30,981 nt of DNA. It comes from AC-37 sp034663685. GTDB lineage: Bacteria > Actinomycetota > Thermoleophilia > Solirubrobacterales > Thermoleophilaceae. The notes below the pieces were generated by a model. It ran no database searches, had not been told where the DNA came from, and saw nothing but the letters and a program-made list of their open reading frames with translations. The stretch lies in assembly GCA_034663685.1 (NCBI GenBank), contig JAXDJC010000207.1:1-30981 (forward strand). The letters run 5' to 3'. This document shows, one piece after another, positions 6,690 to 14,152 of the stretch; positions within the stretch are counted from its first letter, which is position 1; each line of letters begins with the position of its first letter. Made by a program: the position numbers and the translations under genes.

Positions 6690-7871
6690 ATGAACCGGGT
6701 CAGGGATCTGCTCGCGCGCGTGCAGTCGGTCGGCCCGGTCGGCTTCGACCGCGCTCTCGCCGCCGTCTTCCTCGCCGGCGCCGCGCTCGAGGTCGCGAGC
6801 ATCAGGGCGACCCCCGGCCAGCGGCTCGTGGTGGCGGTCCTCGAGCTCGCCACGGCCGCGCTCGTCCTCTGGCGCCGTCGCATCCCGGCCGCCGGGCTGA
6901 CGGTGTTCGCGGCGTCGCTCGTGATCGAGAGCGAGATGAGCGAGAAGCTGGCGAACGGGGTCACGGTGCCGTTCGTGTCGCTCTTCGTGCTCGCCTACTC
7001 GCTCGGCGCGTACGCGGAGCGGCGCCAGATGCTGGCGGGCGCGATCGTGGCGGCGATCGGGATGACGTACCAGATCGCCTCCACGTCGGCGACTTGGGGC
7101 GACGCGATCGGCGGCATCTTCTTCGCATCCGTGTTCCTCGGCGCGCCGCTGCTGGTGGGTCGCACGATGCGCAACCGGCGCCTGCTGGCCGCGGCCCTGG
7201 CCGAGAAGAACGAGGTGCTCGAGCGCGAGCAGGAGCTGCGAGCGCGCCGGGCGGTCGAGGAGGAGCGTGACCGGATCGCCCGTGAGCTGCACGACGTGGT
7301 GGCGCACAGCATCAGCCTGATGACGGTGCAGGCCGAGGCGGTGAGCCGGGTGGCCACGCGCATGCCCGAGCAGGCGCGCACGTCGCTCCAGACGATCGAG
7401 GACACCGGCCGCGAGGCGCTCACCGAGATGCGCCGGCTGCTCGGCGTGCTCCGGCGCGGCGACGAGTCGATGGAGCTCGCGCCCCAGCCGTCGCTCGGCC
7501 AGGTTCGCCTGCTCGTGGACCGCGCTCGCGCGGCGGGACTCCAGGTGGAGCTCCGCATCGAGGGGGAGGCCCGGCACCTGTCGGCCGGCGTCGACCTGGC
7601 GGCGTACCGCGTCGTGCAGGAGGCCCTCACCGATGCGCTCGCGCGCGCGGGCGCGCGAAACGCCACGGTGAGCGTGCGATACGGCGAGCGCAACGTGCGC
7701 CTCGAGGTGAGCGACGACGGGTCGGCGTTCCGCGAGGGCGGCGACACCGGCGAGCTGAGCGGGATGCGCGAGCGGGTGGCCCTGTACGGGGGCGACCTCG
7801 AGGTCGGGCCGGCGGCCGGCGAGGGCTACGCGGTGAGGGCGCGCCTTCCGCTCGACCTGGTACGCGCATGA
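6690..7871 (+). CDS. NarL-family membrane histidine kinase with degenerate ATP-binding motifs
   Basis: 393 aa, ATG 6690. Residues about 15-165 hold five or six hydrophobic segments with no large sensor domain. A linker helix at about 170-195 follows, then the HisKA_3 dimerisation domain with ERDRIARELHDVVAHS, phosphoacceptor H201, and EMRRLLGVLR. The ATPase domain is unusual. The N-box reads EALTDALARAG, with D315 where Asn is expected. The first glycine box reads DDGSAF (342-347) instead of DDGxG. The usual GHGLxGMRER lid reads TGELSGMRER. ATP binding is therefore probably weakened or lost, while the phosphorylatable helix is intact. Its stop overlaps the next kinase start as ATGA, which suggests that the two are made together and may form a heterodimer. 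Family call certain; loss of catalysis inferred. Confidence 0.93.
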   Translation: MNRVRDLLARVQSVGPVGFDRALAAVFLAGAALEVASIRATPGQRLVVAVLELATAALVLWRRRIPAAGLTVFAASLVIESEMSEKLANGVTVPFVSLFVLAYSLGAYAERRQMLAGAIVAAIGMTYQIASTSATWGDAIGGIFFASVFLGAPLLVGRTMRNRRLLAAALAEKNEVLEREQELRARRAVEEERDRIARELHDVVAHSISLMTVQAEAVSRVATRMPEQARTSLQTIEDTGREALTEMRRLLGVLRRGDESMELAPQPSLGQVRLLVDRARAAGLQVELRIEGEARHLSAGVDLAAYRVVQEALTDALARAGARNATVSVRYGERNVRLEVSDDGSAFREGGDTGELSGMRERVALYGGDLEVGPAAGEGYAVRARLPLDLVRA

Positions 7872-9031
7872 GGAAGCGGGCCGAGGCATTCTTCGATCGT
7901 CGCCGCGACGAGCTGATCGCGGCCGTCGCGGTCGTCGCTCTCGTGACCAACGTGCTCACGGTGCACATCCACCGCAACCCGCCGGTGGTGCCGGACGTGC
8001 TCGCCGCGGTGGTGTTCGCCGGCTCGCTGCGCTGGCGCCGCCGCGCTCCGCTTCCCGCCACCGTCGCGCTCATGACGGCCGCGATCGCGCAGACGATCTG
8101 GCTGACGGGGGTCGAGAGCACGTTCGTGTCGGTGCTGATCCTGGCGCTGATGATGTACTCGCTCGGCTTCCACGCGGAGGCGCGCGAGTCCCGGATCGGC
8201 ATCGTGTTCGCGGCGGTCACGGCGCTGGTGCTCTCGTACACGATCGACCCGGGCGACATCTGGTTCCCGGTCGCGTTCTTCTTCGTGATGCCGTGGGCCG
8301 GCGGCCGCGCGATGCGCCACCGGCTGATGCTCACGCGCGAGCTGGCCGAGAAGGCGGCGCGGCTCGAGCACGAGCGCGAGGAGCGAGCCGCGCACGCGGT
8401 GGCCGACGAGCGGGCGCGCATCGCGCGCGAGCTGCACGACGTGGTGGCCCACAGCCTCACGGTGATGGTCATCCAGGCGGGCGCGGCGCGGCGGCTGGTG
8501 GACCGCGACCCCGACCGCGTGGTGGAGGTGGCGGGCACGATCAAGCACATGGGCCGTGAGGCGCTCGACGAGATGCGCCGCCTCGTGGGCGTGATGCGCG
8601 ATGCCGGCGAGCGCCCGGAGCTGGCGCCGCAGCCGACCGTGGCCGAGATCGAGGCGCTGGCCGAGCGCGCCCGCGCCGCCGGCCTCCACGTGGAGCTGAG
8701 CGTGGAGGGCGAGCGGCGGGACCTGCCGCCGGGTGTGGACCTGTCCGCCTACCGCGTGGTCCAGGAGGCCCTCACGAACACGATCAAGCACGCGAACGCG
8801 GTGAGCGCGGCCGTGGCGATCCGCTACGGCGACGGCGAGCTGTTCGTGGCCGTTACCGACGACGGCAGCGGCTCCGGGAGCGGGGTGGACGTGCCGAGCG
8901 GCGGCCACGGGCTCACCGGGATGCGCGAGCGCGTGGCCCTCTACGGTGGGGAGCTCGACGCCGGCGAGCGCGAGGGCGGCGGCTTCGAGGTTCGCGCACG
9001 GTTCCCGCTGCAACAGGAGGCTTACGCGTGA
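7868..9031 (+). CDS. NarL-family membrane histidine kinase, intact
   Basis: 387 aa, ATG 7868 overlapping the previous stop by 4 bases. Residues 1 to about 160 contain several membrane segments (for example ELIAAVAVVALVTNVLTV and FVSVLILALMMYSLGF). The HisKA_3 domain has ERARIARELHDVVAHS with H190 as the phosphoacceptor. The HATPase domain has a complete N-box (EALTNTIKHAN, N304), a G1 box DDGSGSGSG and the lid GGHGLTGMRERV. All residues that the upstream paralogue has lost are present here. It should autophosphorylate and pass phosphate to the response regulator whose GTG start overlaps its stop. The signal is unknown. The small membrane-only input region suggests sensing of envelope or lipid stress, which is an inference. 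Confidence 0.95.
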   Translation: MRKRAEAFFDRRRDELIAAVAVVALVTNVLTVHIHRNPPVVPDVLAAVVFAGSLRWRRRAPLPATVALMTAAIAQTIWLTGVESTFVSVLILALMMYSLGFHAEARESRIGIVFAAVTALVLSYTIDPGDIWFPVAFFFVMPWAGGRAMRHRLMLTRELAEKAARLEHEREERAAHAVADERARIARELHDVVAHSLTVMVIQAGAARRLVDRDPDRVVEVAGTIKHMGREALDEMRRLVGVMRDAGERPELAPQPTVAEIEALAERARAAGLHVELSVEGERRDLPPGVDLSAYRVVQEALTNTIKHANAVSAAVAIRYGDGELFVAVTDDGSGSGSGVDVPSGGHGLTGMRERVALYGGELDAGEREGGGFEVRARFPLQQEAYA

Positions 9032-9693
9032 TCAAGGTTCTGCTGGTGGACGACCAGGCGCTGGTGCGGGCGGGCTTCCGCATGATCCTCGAGGCCGAGG
9101 AGGACATGCAGGTGGTGGGCGAGTCGACCGACGGCTACGGCGCGATCGACAGCGCCAAGCGCCTCGGCCCCGACGTGGTGCTGATGGACATCCGCATGCC
9201 GGGGCTCGACGGAATCGAGGCCACCCGGAGGATCGCGGAGGCTACGGCCGAGGACCCGGTCCGGGTGCTCATGCTGACCACCTTCGACCTCGACGAGTAC
9301 GTCTACGAGGCGCTGCGGGCGGGGGCCAGCGGGTTCCTGCTGAAGGACGTGCCGGCGGAGCAGCTGATCGCGGGCATCCGAGTGGTGGCCGACGGCGAGG
9401 CGCTGCTGGCCCCGTCGGTCACGCGGCGGCTGATCCACGAGTTCGCCAAGGCGCGGCCGTCGTCGTCCGAGCGCCCCCCGGGGCTCGACGAGCTCACCCC
9501 CCGGGAGGAGGAGGTGCTCAAGCTGATCGCGCGCGGGATGTCGAATGCGGAGATCGCGGAGTCGCTGATCGTGGGGGAGACCACGGTCAAGACGCACGTG
9601 GCGCGCGTGCTGATGAAGCTCGGCGTGCGCGACCGTGTTCAGGCGGTCGTGCTGGCCTACGAGAGTGGGTTGATACAACCAGGGGCAGGCTGA
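9028..9693 (+). CDS. LuxR/NarL-family response regulator
   Basis: 221 aa, GTG 9028 overlapping the kinase stop as GTGA. The receiver domain spans residues 1 to about 120 with acidic pair D8-D9, phosphoacceptor D54 in LMDIRMPG, T84 and K106. The C-terminal LuxR helix-turn-helix spans about 155-215 (LTPREEEVLKLIARGMSNAE, then VKTHVARVLMKLGVRDR). It is the cognate output of the two kinases upstream. All residues for phosphorylation-dependent DNA binding are present. Probable targets include its own operon, but no operator could be identified by eye. Confidence 0.96.
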   Translation: MIKVLLVDDQALVRAGFRMILEAEEDMQVVGESTDGYGAIDSAKRLGPDVVLMDIRMPGLDGIEATRRIAEATAEDPVRVLMLTTFDLDEYVYEALRAGASGFLLKDVPAEQLIAGIRVVADGEALLAPSVTRRLIHEFAKARPSSSERPPGLDELTPREEEVLKLIARGMSNAEIAESLIVGETTVKTHVARVLMKLGVRDRVQAVVLAYESGLIQPGAG

Positions 9694-10475
9694 TGGAGCT
9701 CGGACCTCTTCATCTCACCGTCACCGACCTCGACCGCTCGGTCGGCTTCTACCAGGACGCGATCGGGCTGAAGCAGCACTCGCGCGAGGATCCGGTCGCC
9801 ACGCTGGGCACAGGCGACGGCATGGACCTGCTCGTGCTCCACGAGGAGCCGGGCGCCCGGCCCGCCGGCCGGCACGCGGGCCTCTACCACTTCGCGCTGC
9901 TCTTCCCCACCCGCGAGGAGCTGGCGCGGGCGCTCCAGCGGCTGGCGGTCACGCGCACGCCGATCCAGGGCGCGTCCGACCACGGCGTGTCCGAGGCGAT
10001 CTACCTGAACGACCCCGACGGCAACGGGATCGAGCTCTACGGCGACCGGCCGCGCGAGGAGTGGCCGCCGCCGCGCTCGCCGAACGAGCGCGTGGGGATG
10101 TTCACCGAGCCGCTCGACATCCCCGACCTGCTGGCGCTCGTGGAGGGCGCCGAGCCGGTGCGCCACGCCGGGGACGGGCTGCGCCTGGGCCACATGCACC
10201 TGCACGTGGGCGACGTGGAGGACGCGCTGCGCTTCTACCAGGACGAGCTCGGGCTCGAGGAGATGGCCCGCTACCCCGGCGCCGCGTTCGTGGCCTGGGA
10301 CGGCTACCACCACCACCTCGGCTTCAACACCTGGCGCGGCGAGGGCGTGCCGCCGGCGCCCGACGACGCCGTGGGGGTGCGCCACTGGACCGTCTACACC
10401 GGCGGCGACGAGGCGGGCGAGGAGCGCATGCTGCGCGACCCGTCCGGCAATCGCGTGCTGCTCACTCGCGGCTAG
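9693..10475 (+). CDS. Two-domain VOC-superfamily protein (catechol 2,3-dioxygenase/glyoxalase-like)
   Basis: 260 aa, ATG 9693 sharing the A of the response regulator TGA (TGATG). Much longer in-frame readings upstream are shadows of the kinase and regulator genes. Two VOC repeats are visible. The first (about 4-118) has H7 (GPLHLTV), H66 (YHFALLF) and E114 (DPDGNGIELYGD), a complete His/His/Glu set in the order used for metal binding in this fold. The second (about 164-260) has GHMHLHVGD and HHHLGFNTW, but the Glu position is L256 (DPSGNRVLL). The double domain matches CatE-type (COG2514) proteins, so ring-cleaving dioxygenase activity is possible; the substrate is unknown. It is the fourth gene of the two-component operon. 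Its 3' end overlaps the convergent glycosyltransferase gene by 14 bp. Confidence 0.85.
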   Translation: MELGPLHLTVTDLDRSVGFYQDAIGLKQHSREDPVATLGTGDGMDLLVLHEEPGARPAGRHAGLYHFALLFPTREELARALQRLAVTRTPIQGASDHGVSEAIYLNDPDGNGIELYGDRPREEWPPPRSPNERVGMFTEPLDIPDLLALVEGAEPVRHAGDGLRLGHMHLHVGDVEDALRFYQDELGLEEMARYPGAAFVAWDGYHHHLGFNTWRGEGVPPAPDDAVGVRHWTVYTGGDEAGEERMLRDPSGNRVLLTRG

Positions 10476-12894
10476 AGGCGCGCAGGTCCTCGAGCTGCCG
10501 TGCGTTGCGCCGGGCGCGCGCGAGCGTGGCCGCGTGGAGCGCGTGCTGGGCGTCCGCCGAGCGCAGAGCAAGCCGGTGCTGCTCCACGATCGCGCGCTCG
10601 ACCGCGGCGAGCTGCCGCTCGTCCGAGTCTCGCTGAAAGGCTGTGAGAGGGCGCAGCGCACGCAGCAGCGCGGTGCGAGTGCGCCGCCGCACCGGGCCAC
10701 CGTGGCCCTCGTACGACTCGGCTCCTGCGCGAATGAGGCGCCGGGCGGGCTCGAAGTGGGATCGGATCAGGCTCTCCTCGCGCGCGCGGTCGGCCCGGGC
10801 CACGTCCTCGATGTTGGGACGGAGCGCCTCGAGCCGCGCGCGGATCGCGGCGCCGGCCGCCTCCGGCGAGTGGGTGCGCCTGATTCGCTCGGCCCCGAGC
10901 CGCGCGCGGGCCGCGGCCTCCTCGGGCTCGGCCACCACGCGTCGCATGGCGGCGGCGGCGGCGTCGAGGTCGGGCTCGGCCCAGCTTCCGTCGGCCGGGT
11001 ACGGGCCGGCGGCGTCGCCGATGGGGACCTTTGAATAGGGGATCAGGTAGCTCGACTCCTCGGTCATGAAGTCGAGGTTGCCGGAGTACGCGGTGGCGAT
11101 CGCCGGCTTTCCGAGCCAGACGGCCTCGGCGATCGTCTGGCCGAAGCCCTCGGCCCGGTGCAGCGAGACGTAGGCGTCGCAGGAGGCGATCAGGGCGTCG
11201 CGGTCCGGCCCGGACAAAAAGCCCTCCCTGACCTCGATGGCCGGATGCGCCGCCGCCGCTCGTGCGACCTGCTCGTGCTCGACGGGGTGGCGGTCCGCGT
11301 TGATCGTCTTGAGGACCAGGCGGGGCCCGTCGCCGGGCGCGAAGGCGCGCTGGAACGCGTCGATCAGCCCGAGCGGGTTCTTCCTGCGCGCGACCGAGTT
11401 GTAGTCGTACACGAACAGGAACGTGAACCCGTCCGCGGCCGGGCGCGGCGCATCGCCGTGGGGAGCGCCCACGGGGGGGAGCCGCACGGGGTGCGGGATC
11501 AGCACGACCGGGACCGTCGCGCGGCGGGCGATCGCGTCGCGGACGTGCCGGCTGCCCGCCCAGATCTCGTCCACGTGCTCGAACACCTCGTCGTAGGCCG
11601 GGGGGAAGTCCTCCGTCTCCCACCACCAGAGGCCCGCCGTGCGGCGGCCGGCGAAGAACGCGTCGCCCGCCTCGCGCGCGAAGCGCGGCGTGTCCGCCGC
11701 GTTGAGGCACAGCAGGTTCACCACGAACGGCGCCGCGGCACGCGGTACCACCGTGAAGTCCGCCCCGTGCCGGGTCTCCGGCACGGCGAGGCCCGGCTCG
11801 ACCGGGACGGCGGGCAGCCCGACGGCGTCGAGCGCCTCGACCATCCGCCGTGCTGTCTCGCCGAGGCCGTACTCGGCGTGGAAGTGGCCGACCACGTTCA
11901 GGCCCCAGAGCGGCGCAGGCACCTCGGCGCCGATCTCGTCCTCGAGGCTGCGCGGGCGCGGGGGGAGCAGCGCCTCCGGGATCCCGTACTCGGCGGCGCC
12001 GTCCACGAACGCCCAGCGGTGGAAGCCGTCGCGCAGAGCGGGGTCGCCGAGGTCGGGATAGGCGTCGCGGATGTCGCGGCGCTCGAGGTAGAGCGAGAAG
12101 AGGTAGCGCGAGGTGCCGCCTGAGCGCGAATCGGGGTCCGGCTCGTTGAGCCAGGCCGTGAATGCCGCGCCCCCGCTCGCCTCGAACGGGTCGGCGCTCA
12201 CCTCGCCGGCCCGCCAGCCCCGCGCATAGAGAGCGCGCAGCCGCTCGTGGAGCGGAAGCCCGTCGCCGGTCGTGAGCGGCTCGGCCGGACGCCGGCCCGG
12301 CTCGGTCGCGCCTTCGCCGGGTGCGGGCGCGGGCGCGTGCTCGAGCGCGAGGTCGCGCAGGATCGTCACCGCGCCCGAGACCGCCGGGAGCCGGGCGAGC
12401 CAGTCGACGTCCACCCCGTGGCGCACGACCTGCTCGGCCCACCACTCGGCCAGTCGCAGCCCCTCGGGACCGGCCGCCGCTACGAAGCCGTCGTCGAACG
12501 GCGGATCGGCGCCGCGCCCGTTCTCGCCCGGGCCGCGCGTGGCGACCGCCACGCCGTCGCGCAGACCCGCGTCGGCGATCGCATCGGCCAGCTCGACGCG
12601 GGTGTGCACGCCGGGCGCTACGCAGGCGACGGGGGACGGGTCCTCTCGCAGCGCCGCCGCAAGCCAGAACGGCACGAGCGCGCGGGCGAGCTCCTCGGGC
12701 GGGTACATGGCGCGAAGCACCGGCCAGTGGTCGCCGGCGATGGCGGCCGAGTCCTCTGCCACGACGCGCTGCGCGCCCGGCGCGCGCCCGGCGCGCGCCG
12801 CCGGTGCGATCGACGCGACGCGAAGGCTCGCTGGGGCGAACGACCCCCGCGCGGCGCCCCGACCCTGCTCGGTCCGATGCGGCGACTCCGGCAC
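10462..12894 (-). CDS. Large modular glycosyltransferase: N-terminal GT-A-like module, central module, GT4 domain, helical tail
   Basis: 810 aa from GTG 12894. The start is supported by a TAGCAT box 7 bases upstream; the frame is open much further but only as a shadow of the next gene. Residues about 30-160 resemble the remnant GT-A module of actinobacterial surface glycosyltransferases (HWPVLRAMYPPEELARALVP, later FVAAAGPEGLRLAEWWAEQV). A central block has the recurrent FTAWLNEPDPDS and TSRYLFSLYLERRDIRDAYP motifs of the same group. The GT4 domain (about 300-690) has GLNVVGHFHAEYGLGETARR, FLFVYDYNSVARRKNPLGLI and the donor-binding LHRAEGFGQTIAEAVWLGKP. The last 120 residues are mainly charged helix, possibly coiled coil. 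It probably adds a sugar during surface glycan assembly; donor and acceptor are unknown. It overlaps the convergent VOC gene by 14 bp. Confidence 0.85.
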   Translation of the reverse strand: MPESPHRTEQGRGAARGSFAPASLRVASIAPAARAGRAPGAQRVVAEDSAAIAGDHWPVLRAMYPPEELARALVPFWLAAALREDPSPVACVAPGVHTRVELADAIADAGLRDGVAVATRGPGENGRGADPPFDDGFVAAAGPEGLRLAEWWAEQVVRHGVDVDWLARLPAVSGAVTILRDLALEHAPAPAPGEGATEPGRRPAEPLTTGDGLPLHERLRALYARGWRAGEVSADPFEASGGAAFTAWLNEPDPDSRSGGTSRYLFSLYLERRDIRDAYPDLGDPALRDGFHRWAFVDGAAEYGIPEALLPPRPRSLEDEIGAEVPAPLWGLNVVGHFHAEYGLGETARRMVEALDAVGLPAVPVEPGLAVPETRHGADFTVVPRAAAPFVVNLLCLNAADTPRFAREAGDAFFAGRRTAGLWWWETEDFPPAYDEVFEHVDEIWAGSRHVRDAIARRATVPVVLIPHPVRLPPVGAPHGDAPRPAADGFTFLFVYDYNSVARRKNPLGLIDAFQRAFAPGDGPRLVLKTINADRHPVEHEQVARAAAAHPAIEVREGFLSGPDRDALIASCDAYVSLHRAEGFGQTIAEAVWLGKPAIATAYSGNLDFMTEESSYLIPYSKVPIGDAAGPYPADGSWAEPDLDAAAAAMRRVVAEPEEAAARARLGAERIRRTHSPEAAGAAIRARLEALRPNIEDVARADRAREESLIRSHFEPARRLIRAGAESYEGHGGPVRRRTRTALLRALRPLTAFQRDSDERQLAAVERAIVEQHRLALRSADAQHALHAATLARARRNARQLEDLRASSRE

Positions 12895-12901
12895 CGGGGA
12901 G

Positions 12902-12907
12902 ATGCTA
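12902..12907 (-). promoter_or_regulatory. TANNNT -10 box for the 810-aa glycosyltransferase gene
   Basis: On the minus strand TAGCAT is followed by 7 bases (CTCCCCG) and then the GTG at 12894. The space holds no Shine-Dalgarno sequence, so a leaderless transcript is likely. It lies in the 117-bp divergent region with a second such box for the plus-strand gene at 12999. Confidence 0.45.
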
Positions 12908-12998
12908 ACGGGCGCGTTGGCGATTCCCGGGGCACGAGAGCATCGCTGAGGCCGGTCCCGGTTTGGCGGACGCCGCATGCCGCGGGATTGCCTGCGCC

Positions 12999-13004
12999 TA
13001 TCCT
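12999..13004 (+). promoter_or_regulatory. TANNNT -10 box for the WecB-like epimerase gene
   Basis: TATCCT is followed by 7 bases (GCGTGCC) and then the GTG at 13012. No ribosome site is present between the two. The geometry is the same as for the divergent glycosyltransferase gene, which suggests two independent leaderless promoters back to back. Confidence 0.5.
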
Positions 13005-13011
13005 GCGTGCC

Positions 13012-14148
13012 GTGATCGGTGTCGTCTTCGGCACGAGTGCGGAGGCGATCAAGCTCGCGCCGCTCATCCACGAGCTGACGCGACGGGGGCACCCCCCGCT
13101 GGTCATGTGCACGGCTCAGCAGGCCGAGCAGATTCCGGAGTTCCTCGAGGACCTCGGCCTGCGCCCCCCGGACCTCTGGCTCGCCCGCGGCCACCGCGGA
13201 GCGGACCTCGAGCGGATGCGGCACCTGCCCGCGTGGGGCGCCACGGCGATCGGCCGGTTCCTCCGCCACCGGAGGCGAATCGAGCGGCGGCTGAGGTCCG
13301 ACGGCCACACCCCAGCGCTGATCGTGCAGGGCGACACCATGACCACGGTGCTGGGGGCGCTGGCAGGCCGCGCGCTCGGTGTGCAGGTCGGTCATCTCGA
13401 GGCGGGGTTGCGCTCGGGCGACATATTCCAGCCCTGGCCGGAGGAGCTGAACCGCCGGGTGGCGGATCGCCTGGCGCACGTGAACTTCGCGCCGAACGCG
13501 GAGGCCGCGAGCCGGCTGCGCGCCTCGATCCCGCGCGTGCGGGTGGTGGACACCGGCGGGAACACGATCGAGGACGCACTCCACCTGGCCGAGCGCGCGG
13601 CGGCCTCCTCGGATCAGGCGGCTGGTGACTTCGGGCTCGTGTCGCTGCATCGGCAGGAGCTGCTCGGCAGCCGCCAGCGGCTGGCCGAGGCGCTCGAGAT
13701 CCTGCACGAGCACTCGCGCCGCGAGCGGCTCCTCTTCGTGGACCACTCGATCACCTCCGAGGCGATCCGGGCCCACGGGCTCGAGCACCTCTTCGACGCG
13801 CGCTTTCGCCGGATCCCGAGGCTTCGCTACCTGCCGTTCATCGCCCTGCTCAAGCGGTCGCGCTTCCTCGTGACCGACTCCGGCGGCTCCCACGCGGAGT
13901 GCGCGCTGCTCGGTCATCCCTGCCTGGTTCACCGCGCGGTGACCGAGCAGGCCGACGGGATCGGAGGATGCGTGGTGCTCTCGCGCATGGATCCGGCGGC
14001 GCTGCGCGACTTCCTGTCGGACCCGGATCGTCACCGCACACCACCGGCCCGCTCGGACCGGCGCCCCACGGATGCGGTCGTCGAGGAGCTGGAGCGGATC
14101 GGCGCCGTCCCGGTGCCGGCCCGCGCCCCGGCCCCGAGCGTAAGGTAG
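13012..14148 (+). CDS. UDP-N-acetylglucosamine 2-epimerase-like protein (WecB family), divergent
   Basis: 378 aa, GTG 13012. The WecB family interconverts UDP-GlcNAc and UDP-ManNAc for surface polysaccharides. Conserved catalytic positions are visible: D108 (VQGDTMTT), E130 (GHLEAGLRSGD), E145 in PWPEELNR, H213 (SLHRQE) and the UDP-binding DSGGSHAE near the C terminus. The first motif reads FGTSAEAIK instead of FGTRPEAIK, so the arginine usual at position 9 is serine. TERPE reads TEQAD. These changes suggest a variant substrate or a related hydrolysing or non-hydrolysing activity. The next gene begins 4 bases after its stop, forming an operon with the sugar dehydrogenase and a GT2. Long frames reaching upstream to 12247 are shadows of the minus-strand glycosyltransferase gene. 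Confidence 0.88.
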   Translation: MIGVVFGTSAEAIKLAPLIHELTRRGHPPLVMCTAQQAEQIPEFLEDLGLRPPDLWLARGHRGADLERMRHLPAWGATAIGRFLRHRRRIERRLRSDGHTPALIVQGDTMTTVLGALAGRALGVQVGHLEAGLRSGDIFQPWPEELNRRVADRLAHVNFAPNAEAASRLRASIPRVRVVDTGGNTIEDALHLAERAAASSDQAAGDFGLVSLHRQELLGSRQRLAEALEILHEHSRRERLLFVDHSITSEAIRAHGLEHLFDARFRRIPRLRYLPFIALLKRSRFLVTDSGGSHAECALLGHPCLVHRAVTEQADGIGGCVVLSRMDPAALRDFLSDPDRHRTPPARSDRRPTDAVVEELERIGAVPVPARAPAPSVR

Positions 14149-14152
14149 GCCC

